Made by a program: the position numbers and the translations under genes. From JBBSDP01 sp038240605 (GTDB taxonomy: Bacteria > Planctomycetota > Phycisphaerae > Tepidisphaerales > Tepidisphaeraceae), in assembly GCA_038240605.1 (NCBI GenBank), contig JBBSDP010000011.1, forward strand, positions 43,184-107,183: 64,000 nt of DNA, in the 5' to 3' direction. Shown here one piece after another: positions 27,494-35,338 of this stretch (its first letter is position 1; the number at the start of each line of letters is the position of its first letter). The notes under the pieces are model-generated. The model had not been told where the DNA came from. It made no database searches and worked only from the letters and a program-made list of their open reading frames with translations.

Positions 27494-29911
27494 TCAAGCC
27501 AGCCGGACTGTCGCCAATTGCTCGCCGAATGCAACCGTCGTCCCCTCGGGGGTCAGGATTTCGACGATGACGCCGTCCGCGGGGGATTCGACTTCCATCG
27601 TCGCCTTGTCGGTCTCGACTTCCACGACCGCCTCACCCTTCGTTACTGCCGCGCCGACTGCCGTGAGCCATTTGACGATTTTGGCCTCGCTGACGGTTAG
27701 GTCGCCGTGCGGCATGTTGATGGGCGTTCCGGCGACGGTCGATTTGCGCGCAGTGAGCGCCGCCACGGGCGCTGCCGCAGGGGGTGTCGCAACCGTCGCG
27801 GGCGGAGTCACCGGCGCTGCCGCTGGCACTGCCGCCGCACTCGCGGGCCCGGCGATGGCTCGCCTTGGAACCGGGGGAACGCCCGCGACGGTGGCCCTGG
27901 CGGCGGCGATGATCTTCTCCGGCGTCACCACCGCGGCCTTTTCCAGTGACGGGGCGAAGGGCTGGGCGACGGCCTCGGTATGAAGCCGGCCCACCGGCGC
28001 GTCCAGTTCGTCGAAGGCCTGCTCCATGATGACCGCGGCGATCTCCGCGCCGATGCCGCACATGGCATATCCTTCGTCCACCACCAGCACGCGATGGGTC
28101 TTGCCGACGCTGGCGACGATCGTCTCCGCGTCCAGCGGGACGATCGTGCGCAGGTCGATCACTTCGCAGTCGATTCCCTCGCTCGCCAGGACCTGCGCCG
28201 CCTCGAGGCTTCGCGACAGGAGGATGCCGCCGGTGATGATCGTCAGGTCTTTGCCGGGGCGGACGACGTTGGCCTTGCCGAAGGGCACCAGGTGCTCGCC
28301 GGTCGGCACGTCACCCTTGGTGGCGAAGAGCGACTTGTGCTCGAGGAAAATCACCGGATCGCCGGCGCGGAACGCGGTCTTCATCAATCCCTTGGCGTCG
28401 GCGGGCGTCGAGGGCATGACGACGATCAGGCCGGGGATGTGGCTCCAGACCGGATGGTAGGTCCCGCTGTGATGCGGGCCGGCGTGGCGGACCTCGCCGG
28501 CGCCGGCGCGGACGATCATCGGCACGCTGATGTGGTTGTTGCTCATGTAGCGCAGCTTGCCGCCCTGGTGGACGATCTGGCTGGCGGCCTCGAAGATGAA
28601 GTCGGCGAACATGAGGTCCGCGACGGCGCGAGAGCCGGTGGCAGCGGCGCCGACCGCGGCGCCGGTGAAGCCCAGCTCGCAGATGGGCGTGTCGATCACG
28701 CGCGCGGCGCCGAACTCCTGCCACAGCCCCTTGGTGTGCGCGAAGCTGCCGCCGCGCTCGCCGATCCCTTCGCCCAGGTAAATGATGTTCTTGTCGCGGC
28801 GCATCTCCTCGGCGATTCCGTCGCGGATCGCGTCGAGGAAGCCCAGCTTGACCGTCGGTGCGCCCGGCTGGCTGGCAGGGAGTGGCGGGTGAAGCGGCTC
28901 GGCGAAGACGTGGCGGTGCACGCTGGCCGGGTCGGGCTCGGGGGAGGTGCGGGCGAAGTCGGCGGCCTCCAGCATGACCGAGTCGAGCCGTGCGTCGATC
29001 GCGTCCAGCTCGGCGGCGGTCGCGAGTTGCCATTCCTCGATCAGCCGACGGCGCAGGGAGAGGATCGGGCAGCGCAACTTCCACGCTTCGACCTCTTCCC
29101 TGGTGCGGTAGGTCCCGTAGATCTGATCTCCCTCGTGGTGGCCGACGACGCGATAGGTCCGCGCCTCGATGAGCGTCGGGCCTTCGCCGGCCCGCGCCCG
29201 GCGGGCGGCCTCGCGCATCACCTGCCAGACCGCGACCACGTCGTTGCCGTCCACGGCGATGCCGGGAATGCCGTAGGCCGAGGCCTTGCTGGCCACGTCG
29301 GTGTTTTTCGTGGCCACGTGCAGCGGCGTCGCGGTCGCGTAGAGGTTGTTCTCGCAGACGAAGACGACCGGCGCATTCTGAACCGCCGCGAAATTCACCG
29401 ACTCGTGGAACGCGCCATGGTTGATCGCACCATCGCCGAAGAACGGGACCGCGATGCGTCCGCTCCCCTGCACGCGCGCGCTGATGGCAACTCCGACGGC
29501 CGACGGTATGCCTCCGCCGACCAGGCCATTGGTGCCGAAAAGGCCGACCTCCGGGGCGTACAGGTGCATGCTTCCGCCGCGCCCGCCGCAACACCCCGTC
29601 GACTTGCCCGCCAGCTCCGCCAGGACGATGCGCGGCGCCAAACCCTTGGCCAGTGCGTGGCCGTGGCCGCGGTGGGTGCTGGTGATCCAGTCCTCCGGCT
29701 TCAGGTGCGCGCAGACGCCGACCGCCGTCGCCTCTTCACCGATGTACAGGTGCCCGAAGCCGGGGAGCTTGCCGTTGCGATAGTGGTCCTGCACGACCAG
29801 CTCGAACTTGCGGATACAGACCATCTCTTCGTAGAGACGCAACAAGTCGCCGACCGAAAGGCCGTGGGGGACCGGGTGGGCGGACGACGGGGGATGGAGG
29901 GTCGTTGTCAT
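27494..29911 (-). CDS. Fused 2-oxoacid dehydrogenase E1alpha-E1beta with C-terminal lipoyl domain
   Basis: 805 residues in one frame from ATG 29911. Residues 1-330 are E1alpha: 'GFGHLYIGEEATAVG', 'HRGHGHALAKG' and the thiamine-diphosphate motif starting 'GDGAINHGAFHE' and ending 'CENN'. Residues about 350-675 are E1beta (transketolase-like): 'LGEGIGERGG', 'TPICELGFTGAAVGAA', 'EAASQIVHQGGKLRYMSN', then the transketolase C domain. An Ala/Pro-rich linker (about 690-735) leads to a lipoyl domain with the attachment Lys in 'VETDKATMEV' (about residue 785). The three parts are normally separate genes. No E2 acyltransferase core or E3 is nearby. It probably decarboxylates pyruvate or another 2-oxoacid made by the operon. 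Confidence 0.92.
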   Translation of the reverse strand: MTTTLHPPSSAHPVPHGLSVGDLLRLYEEMVCIRKFELVVQDHYRNGKLPGFGHLYIGEEATAVGVCAHLKPEDWITSTHRGHGHALAKGLAPRIVLAELAGKSTGCCGGRGGSMHLYAPEVGLFGTNGLVGGGIPSAVGVAISARVQGSGRIAVPFFGDGAINHGAFHESVNFAAVQNAPVVFVCENNLYATATPLHVATKNTDVASKASAYGIPGIAVDGNDVVAVWQVMREAARRARAGEGPTLIEARTYRVVGHHEGDQIYGTYRTREEVEAWKLRCPILSLRRRLIEEWQLATAAELDAIDARLDSVMLEAADFARTSPEPDPASVHRHVFAEPLHPPLPASQPGAPTVKLGFLDAIRDGIAEEMRRDKNIIYLGEGIGERGGSFAHTKGLWQEFGAARVIDTPICELGFTGAAVGAAATGSRAVADLMFADFIFEAASQIVHQGGKLRYMSNNHISVPMIVRAGAGEVRHAGPHHSGTYHPVWSHIPGLIVVMPSTPADAKGLMKTAFRAGDPVIFLEHKSLFATKGDVPTGEHLVPFGKANVVRPGKDLTIITGGILLSRSLEAAQVLASEGIDCEVIDLRTIVPLDAETIVASVGKTHRVLVVDEGYAMCGIGAEIAAVIMEQAFDELDAPVGRLHTEAVAQPFAPSLEKAAVVTPEKIIAAARATVAGVPPVPRRAIAGPASAAAVPAAAPVTPPATVATPPAAAPVAALTARKSTVAGTPINMPHGDLTVSEAKIVKWLTAVGAAVTKGEAVVEVETDKATMEVESPADGVIVEILTPEGTTVAFGEQLATVRLA

Positions 29912-29986
29912 GATGATTTCACACAGACGTACCACAACGGGCTGCGGCGTTCCGATCTGTCGAGCGATGCAGCTCGAACGTGACGG

Positions 29987-30901
29987 TCAGCCTTTCGCGC
30001 CCGAATCGAAAAACATCTCGATCTTTCGCGCCAGCTCCGCATCCAGCGGCGAGAGCGGCGATACGGGATTTCCAACGGCGGCATTGCCGAGCCGTCGCGC
30101 CACCAGGTGCTTGGGCCCGGCCAGGAACGATGGGCCGACCAGCACGACGTGCGCGACCAGGTCGCGGATGCGGCGCTGGAGCCGATCCGCCTCATCGCGA
30201 TCGCCGCGACCCGCCGCCTCAAAGAGTCGCACGTACGTGCGCGGCTCGATGTTGGCGCAGACGCTTACTAACCCGCCCGCCCCGCCGTAGAGCGCCTCGG
30301 CGGCGTGAATTTCGCTGCCCATCAGGACCGTGAGGCCGGCACTCTTCGCCCGGCTGAGGAGTTGCCGCTGGTACTCGGGATCGGCCGAGCTTTCCTTGCA
30401 GTAGCGCGCCCAGCCCCGTCGGCCGAGCTCGAGCATGGTTTCCACTTCAATCTTCGACTGCGTGACGCCGGGCAGGTTGTAAGGGAGCAGCTCCATTGGT
30501 CCCGCCGCTTCGCGGACCGCGCCGAATAACCGCAGGTGCTCCTCGTGCGTGCGACCCGGCAGGTAGAACGTCGGCGTGACGACGACGAACGCATATCCGA
30601 TCTCGCGCAGGATCTTGACCCGGTCAATCACCCGTCGGGTTGAGGTATCGATCGCGCCGGCCAGCAGCGGCACCTTCGCAGATGCCTCGTCGAACGCGAT
30701 CTCCATGAGCCGTCGCCACTCGACGGCCGCCAGCAGCGGTCCTTCGCCGGCGGTGCCGCCGAGGAAAAGTCCGTGTGCGCCTTGGGCAATCAGCCAGCGG
30801 ATGTGCTGGCGCAGGGCCTGTTCATCGACCCGGTCATCCGGCCCCGTGGGGGTCATGACGGGCGGAATAATGCCTCGAAGCTGAACGGCGGTCTGGGTCA
30901 C
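29987..30901 (-). CDS. DapA-like (dihydrodipicolinate synthase/NAL superfamily) aldolase or dehydratase
   Basis: 304 residues from GTG 30901; a TTG at 30937, overlapping the upstream gene, is the alternative. TIM-barrel family features: 'GIIPPVMTPTGPDDRVD' at the start, 'GLFLGGTAGEGPLL' (substrate carboxylate loop), Tyr in 'LLPYNLPG' and the Schiff-base Lys in 'YCKESSADP'. The family includes 2-keto-3-deoxy sugar-acid aldolases and 5-keto-4-deoxy-glucarate dehydratases. Within this operon of dehydrogenases and an FAH hydrolase, a keto-deoxy sugar acid is the likely substrate; lysine biosynthesis is unlikely. Confidence 0.88.
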   Translation of the reverse strand: MTQTAVQLRGIIPPVMTPTGPDDRVDEQALRQHIRWLIAQGAHGLFLGGTAGEGPLLAAVEWRRLMEIAFDEASAKVPLLAGAIDTSTRRVIDRVKILREIGYAFVVVTPTFYLPGRTHEEHLRLFGAVREAAGPMELLPYNLPGVTQSKIEVETMLELGRRGWARYCKESSADPEYQRQLLSRAKSAGLTVLMGSEIHAAEALYGGAGGLVSVCANIEPRTYVRLFEAAGRGDRDEADRLQRRIRDLVAHVVLVGPSFLAGPKHLVARRLGNAAVGNPVSPLSPLDAELARKIEMFFDSGAKG

Positions 30902-30920
30902 GTGCGTTGTGAAGGGTAAC

Positions 30921-31727
30921 TCAAACGGCCTCGGCAATGACCGGGTTGCTCAGCGTGCCGATGCTGGAGATTTCGATGTCCACCTCGTCGCCGGGCGTCA
31001 GCCAGCGCGGCGGCTTGCGGGCGAAACCGACGCCGTGCGGCGTGCCGGTGAGAATGACGGTGCCGGGCAAGAGCGTGGTGCTTCCGCTGAGGAACTCGAT
31101 GAGTGTCGGCACATCGAAGATCATGTCGTTGGTGTTCCAGTCCTGGAGCACTTCGCCATTGATGATGGTCTTGATGCGGAGCGTATTGGGATTGGGGATC
31201 TCATCGCGCGTGACGAGGCGCGGGCCGAGCGGGCAGAAAGTGTCGAACGTTTTTCCGCGGCACCACTGTGAGCCGCCCTTGGGGCCCTGCCAGTCGCGCG
31301 CCGAGACGTCGTTGGCGCAGGTATACCCCAGCACGTAATCGAGCGCCTTGGCGCGCGAGACGTTCCTGGCAGCGCGGCCGATGACGACGGCCAACTCGCA
31401 CTCATAGTCCACCTCATCGCTCCGCAGGTGGCGCGGGAGCACGACCGGGCCGCCGGGGTTTTGAAGCGTCGTCGTCGCCTTGAGAAAGACGACGGGATAC
31501 TCCGGGGCGGGCTTTCCCCCTTCCGCCGCGTGCTGTCGGTAATTGAGGCCAATGCAATAGATGTTGGTCGGCGCGATCGGCGCGAGGAGCCGGCGGACCT
31601 CCGCGGCGCGATGGGTCTGCCGCGGCGTGCCGTATAAATCACCCTCGAGCTCGTAGACCGCGCCTTCCGTGCCCTCGACGCCGTGCTTCACGTTTCCGGC
31701 TCCGTCTTCGTAACGAACGATCTTCAT
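30921..31727 (-). CDS. Fumarylacetoacetate hydrolase (FAH) family protein
   Basis: 268 residues from ATG 31727. The FAH core is clear: 'IYCIGLNYRQHAAE', 'DYECELAVVIGR' with the two Glu that bind the divalent metal, 'GYTCANDVSARDWQ', 'GKTFDTFCPLGP' and 'LTGTPHGVGFARKPP' near the end. Members hydrolyse or decarboxylate beta-diketo or 2,4-diketo acids, including 2,4-diketo-3-deoxy-L-rhamnonate/fuconate in non-phosphorylative deoxyhexose pathways. This operon context supports that role over tyrosine catabolism. Sits 18 bp from the upstream Ldh gene. Confidence 0.92.
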   Translation of the reverse strand: MKIVRYEDGAGNVKHGVEGTEGAVYELEGDLYGTPRQTHRAAEVRRLLAPIAPTNIYCIGLNYRQHAAEGGKPAPEYPVVFLKATTTLQNPGGPVVLPRHLRSDEVDYECELAVVIGRAARNVSRAKALDYVLGYTCANDVSARDWQGPKGGSQWCRGKTFDTFCPLGPRLVTRDEIPNPNTLRIKTIINGEVLQDWNTNDMIFDVPTLIEFLSGSTTLLPGTVILTGTPHGVGFARKPPRWLTPGDEVDIEISSIGTLSNPVIAEAV

Positions 31728-31745
31728 GGTTTTCACTTTCGTCGC

Positions 31746-32831
31746 TTATTCCGCCACATTTTCGAGCTTCATGCCCGTCGATTCAGAGAGGGCGACGAGG
31801 TTCCGCGCAACGTCGCCGGGCAGGAGGATCCCCTCGCGCAGCGCCCGCTCGCGCCGCTCCCATTCCATTTCGCCCGGCACGTAGATGCGTTCCGCGCCGG
31901 CGGCGCGGGGCGTGGCGCGCAGGTCGCGGATCATCTGGTCCATGTGGGCACGGAAGTGATCGAGGGATTGCATGGTACCGGCATCGATCGCGATGAAGCA
32001 GGCGCCGTGCTGGGTGGGCTGGCTTGGATCCGATTCGATCCAGTTGAGGATCTCGTAGCGGATGTGTGCGCCGCTGAGCAAGCCGGCCAGGCTTTCGACC
32101 ATCAGGGAGAGACCATATCCCTTGTTCGCCGCCATCGGCTGCACCGCCCCGCCCGCGGCAAAGTCGGCGGGGTTGGTGGTGGGCAGGCCGTTCTTGTCGG
32201 TCAGCCAGTCGGGCGGGATCGACTTGCCCAGCGCCTGGGCCGCCGAAACCTTGCCCCCTGCGACCGTACTCATGGCGATATCGAGAAAGATCGGCCGTTC
32301 CACTCCGGCCGGGGCGGCGAACGCCCAGGGATTGGTACCCATGACACGTCCGCGCGCGCCGGGGACCGTCATCGAGGGATGGTCGTTGGCGGTCGCCAGG
32401 CCGATCATTCCCTTTTCGGCGGCCATTAGCGCGTAGTAGCCCGCGCCGCCGAAGTGACAGGAATTGCGAACGCCGACCACGCCGATGCCGCATGCGCGGG
32501 CCTTGGCGATCGCGAAGTCCATGGCGGCGACGGAGGTGACCATGCCGAGGGAGGAGTCGCCATCCATCGAAGCCCAGGCGGGCCCATCGCGGAGGACGCG
32601 CGGTACGCCGGTGGCTTTGATGCCGCCCCCTTTGAGGCGGCGCACGTATCCCTTCAGCAGCTTGGTTCCGTGCGTGAAGGTTCCCCAGGTATCGGTCATG
32701 ACCAGGACGCGAGCGGTCGTGGCGGCGTCGGTCGTGCTCACGCCGAGAGAGGTGAGCACCGCCACCACGAACCGCTCGAGCGCCTCGTTGGGAATTCGCA
32801 GCGGGCGCGGCGCGCCGGCTGCGTTCTCCAT
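31746..32831 (-). CDS. Ldh/malate-type NAD(P)-dependent dehydrogenase (type 2 MDH/LDH family)
   Basis: 361 residues from ATG 32831. The family fold is seen in 'LVMTDTWGTFTHGTKLLKGYVRRL' (conserved Asp, Gly and His), 'GIGVVGVRNSCHFGGAGYYA' with the catalytic His, 'TVPGARGRVMGTNPWAFAAP' and 'DIAMSTVAGGKV'. These enzymes, unrelated in fold to classical LDH, oxidise 2-hydroxy acids such as malate, ureidoglycolate, diketogulonate or 3-dehydro sugar acids. It is second in the leftward operon, between the D-hydroxyacid dehydrogenase and the FAH gene, suggesting a sugar-acid substrate. Confidence 0.9.
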   Translation of the reverse strand: MENAAGAPRPLRIPNEALERFVVAVLTSLGVSTTDAATTARVLVMTDTWGTFTHGTKLLKGYVRRLKGGGIKATGVPRVLRDGPAWASMDGDSSLGMVTSVAAMDFAIAKARACGIGVVGVRNSCHFGGAGYYALMAAEKGMIGLATANDHPSMTVPGARGRVMGTNPWAFAAPAGVERPIFLDIAMSTVAGGKVSAAQALGKSIPPDWLTDKNGLPTTNPADFAAGGAVQPMAANKGYGLSLMVESLAGLLSGAHIRYEILNWIESDPSQPTQHGACFIAIDAGTMQSLDHFRAHMDQMIRDLRATPRAAGAERIYVPGEMEWERRERALREGILLPGDVARNLVALSESTGMKLENVAE

Positions 32832-32892
32832 GACTGGGCCGATGGGTTTGGAACTGGACACGCACGCTCCGGGGACGTGGGACGCAAGGCGA

Positions 32893-33870
32893 TCAGGCTG
32901 GGACGCGGGGAGAACGAACGCCGTTCACCACGTTGGGAGGCAACTCGCCGCGCAGCGCGGCCACCGCGGTTGCGGCCGCGCTCCCCTGCAGCTTCTGGAC
33001 CGCCTGGGGACTGACCGAGGCGACGTGTGAGCTGAGCACGACGTTGGGCATTTTCAGGACCGGGCTGTTGGCGGGGATCGGCTCGGGCGCGAAGACGTCC
33101 AGCGCCGCCGCTCCGACCGCGCCGCTGCGCAGGGCTTCGATCAGGGCCTGGGGATCGAGCAAATCGCCACGGCCAACGTTCACCAGCAGCACGCCCGGCT
33201 TCACCTTCGCAAGCGTGTCGCGGTTGATCATGCCGCGGGTCTGCGCGGTGGATGGACAATGCAGCGTGATCAGGTCGCTCTCGCGAAAGATCGTTTCCAG
33301 ATCGACCGGCTCACATCCGGCGTCACGCACCGCGGCCGCCGGAGCGATCGGATCGAAGACGCGCACGCGCGCCTTAAAGGCGACCAGACGTCGAGCAACT
33401 TCGCGGCCGATGCGGCCGAATCCGACGACGCCGACCGTCATTGTCTTCAACGCATGCATCGACGTGAGGGGGACGGCCATGCCCCACTTGCCGGCGGATA
33501 CGTCGTTGGAGTTGGGCACGATGGCGCGCGTCAGCGCGAGGACGAACGCGAGCGTGTGATCGGCGACCTCGTCGATACAATAATCCGGGACGTTGCAGAC
33601 GGGTATGCCGGCGGCGCGGGCGGCTTCGAGATCGACGTTATCCACGCCGATCCCATACCGGACGATCGCGCGAGCGCCGCGCATCGCCTTGACGACTTCG
33701 GTCGTCAGCGGCGCGAATTGCGTGATCACGCAGTCCGCGTCGGCGACGAGCTCGATCAGCTCGGGCGTCGTGGATTTCACGCGGGCGGCGAGGGTGTGAC
33801 CTTCGCGCTCCAGCGCGCTGCGTTCGGGTTCAATCGAGGCAAATGCGTAGTCCGTGATGACGGCCTTCAC
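32893..33870 (-). CDS. D-2-hydroxyacid dehydrogenase (phosphoglycerate dehydrogenase-like)
   Basis: 325 residues from GTG 33870, chosen because AGAAGGG lies six bases upstream; the frame is open further but without likeness. The NAD-binding GxGxxG is 'VGFGRIGRE' at about residue 150. The catalytic Arg is in 'YGIGV...' / 'NVGRGDLLD', Glu in 'LDVFAPEP' and His in 'SSHVASVS'. The protein lacks the ACT domain of true serine-pathway SerA, so it more likely reduces or oxidises a 2-keto/hydroxy acid. It is the first gene of the leftward catabolic operon and divergent from the sugar-binding lipoprotein gene. Confidence 0.9.
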   Translation of the reverse strand: MKAVITDYAFASIEPERSALEREGHTLAARVKSTTPELIELVADADCVITQFAPLTTEVVKAMRGARAIVRYGIGVDNVDLEAARAAGIPVCNVPDYCIDEVADHTLAFVLALTRAIVPNSNDVSAGKWGMAVPLTSMHALKTMTVGVVGFGRIGREVARRLVAFKARVRVFDPIAPAAAVRDAGCEPVDLETIFRESDLITLHCPSTAQTRGMINRDTLAKVKPGVLLVNVGRGDLLDPQALIEALRSGAVGAAALDVFAPEPIPANSPVLKMPNVVLSSHVASVSPQAVQKLQGSAAATAVAALRGELPPNVVNGVRSPRVPA

Positions 33871-34104
33871 CGGCAACCCTTCTGCTGAGTTCGCGAAACG
33901 CCCCCGGAGATACGCCGCACCTCGCCGCTGTGATATACCGCATGTTATAAAAATCGGCGAACCCCTACAAGGTCGGTACACGGTTGCAGCCGTAAGCTGC
34001 GGCGGGTCAGAGGTTAACGAATTGCACTGTGTCGCGCGCGGAAATATACTGCCTCCGGCGGCTGGCGGGGGGTGTTCGACTTTCATCTACCTGTGGGAAA
34101 TCCT
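33871..34104. promoter_or_regulatory. Divergent promoter region of the catabolic operon and the second binding protein
   Basis: 234 bp separate two divergent starts. An AT-rich block near 33930-33950 may hold the leftward -10. GCAGC (33986-33990) and GCTGC (33996-34000) form a small inverted repeat around CGTAA that could be half of an operator. No LacI-, GntR- or AraC-type regulator gene lies alongside. The assignment rests mainly on gene orientation. Confidence 0.4.
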
Positions 34105-35085
34105 ATGAACCGTCTGGTTCGCGCCTGGCGTTGCCTGTTGACGTTGCTGGTGATCGCCTCACTGTGTTCGAGCTGCAACCGCTCCGCCGCAAAATCATCC
34201 GCGCGCAAGTTCTACTGGGTCCAATCGGTGCGCGGACATCCGGTTCACCGGCTAACGCAGGTTGCGTTCCGCGAGGGGTGCAAGGACCTCGGTTACGACT
34301 GCGAGGTGATCGGCCCCGATGCCAATGATGTTGCCCAGACGACCGCGATGGCGGAGCAGGCGCTCAGCCGGGGAGATTGCGCGGGAATGGCCGTCTGGGG
34401 GCTGGATCCGGGACTCTTCAAGCTGATCGAAAAGGTTGCGAAGAAGGGAATCCCCGTCGTCATTCCCCACTTCCCGACCGATCAGGCCAACGTCCCTGAC
34501 GCCACTGGCGTGGTGAGCGGCGACCCTGCGGCGTATGGCCGCGATTGCGCGATGGCGATCGGCAAGCAGATCAACGGCACCGGCACCGTCGCGATCACCC
34601 AGGCCAATTACAACCCGACTGAAAACCTGCTGAGCGACTCGTTTACGAAGGCGATGCACGAGAACTTTCCGAACGTGAAAGTGATGACGCCGGAGATCGA
34701 AGGGCTGGATTCGGTGCAGGCGGTGGCCAAGGCATCGGCGATCCTTCAGGCGAATCCAGACGTGGTTGGGGCGTTGTCCACCACAGGGAACCTTCCCCCC
34801 ACCTGGGCGGGCGCCTCGAAGCAGACGGGACGGCCGGTCGTCTCGATCGCGATGAACTACACGCGCCTGAACCTGGACGCGATCCGCGACGGCCACATGT
34901 ACGCCGCCGTCGCTCAGCCGCTCTGGGAAGAATCGTACGAATGCGCGAAGATCCTCGACCGCGCGACCAAGGGGGAGAAGCCCCCCTGGTGGACGAAGAT
35001 GCCCGCGCCGCTCATCACGAAGGAGAACGTCGCGCCGTATTACCAGCTCATCGACAAGGTGGATGCGGCGATGAAGCAGCAGTAG
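34105..35085 (+). CDS. Second sugar ABC substrate-binding lipoprotein, paralogue of 15041-16009
   Basis: 326 residues from ATG 34105. A lipoprotein signal ends in Cys ('IASLCSSC'). The mature protein starts 'RKFYWVQSVRGHPVHRLTQ' and shares whole blocks with the first binding protein: 'EQALSRGD', 'KKGIPVVIPHFP', 'GTGTVAITQANYNP', 'QPLWEES' and 'PPWWTKMPAPLI'. By eye more than half the residues agree. There is no permease or ATPase gene next to it. It probably feeds a sugar to the transporter at 17936-20497 and lies upstream of, and divergent to, the catabolic operon. Confidence 0.9.
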   Translation: MNRLVRAWRCLLTLLVIASLCSSCNRSAAKSSARKFYWVQSVRGHPVHRLTQVAFREGCKDLGYDCEVIGPDANDVAQTTAMAEQALSRGDCAGMAVWGLDPGLFKLIEKVAKKGIPVVIPHFPTDQANVPDATGVVSGDPAAYGRDCAMAIGKQINGTGTVAITQANYNPTENLLSDSFTKAMHENFPNVKVMTPEIEGLDSVQAVAKASAILQANPDVVGALSTTGNLPPTWAGASKQTGRPVVSIAMNYTRLNLDAIRDGHMYAAVAQPLWEESYECAKILDRATKGEKPPWWTKMPAPLITKENVAPYYQLIDKVDAAMKQQ

Positions 35086-35338
35086 GACAATCGACGTCTG
35101 CGACGATGCCAGGTTGATATCGCGGGGACGTCGACCGCGAATTTTCTTCCTGCGATCAGGTGCCCTTGGTTGCACTCTTGCTTCGCAAAAGCAAGGTTGT
35201 TTCCTGACAAAACCAACATACGAAAGGAGGCCTTCAATTGCGCGCGTGGCGCGCGTTGTGTCACGCCGGTCCGCCTCGAAGTTCACGGCGTTGCGTGGCA
35301 CGAGATTGGATCGCCCACCTTCATCTCTTTCGGATAGC

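Noticed and set aside
27980..29983. A 667-codon rightward open frame opposite the E1 fusion gene
   Set aside because: Shadow of a confirmed gene; no motif.
29987..30937. Lysine-pathway DapA
   Set aside because: The family is right, but the operon context of sugar-acid enzymes makes a keto-deoxy-acid lyase more likely; no dap genes are near.
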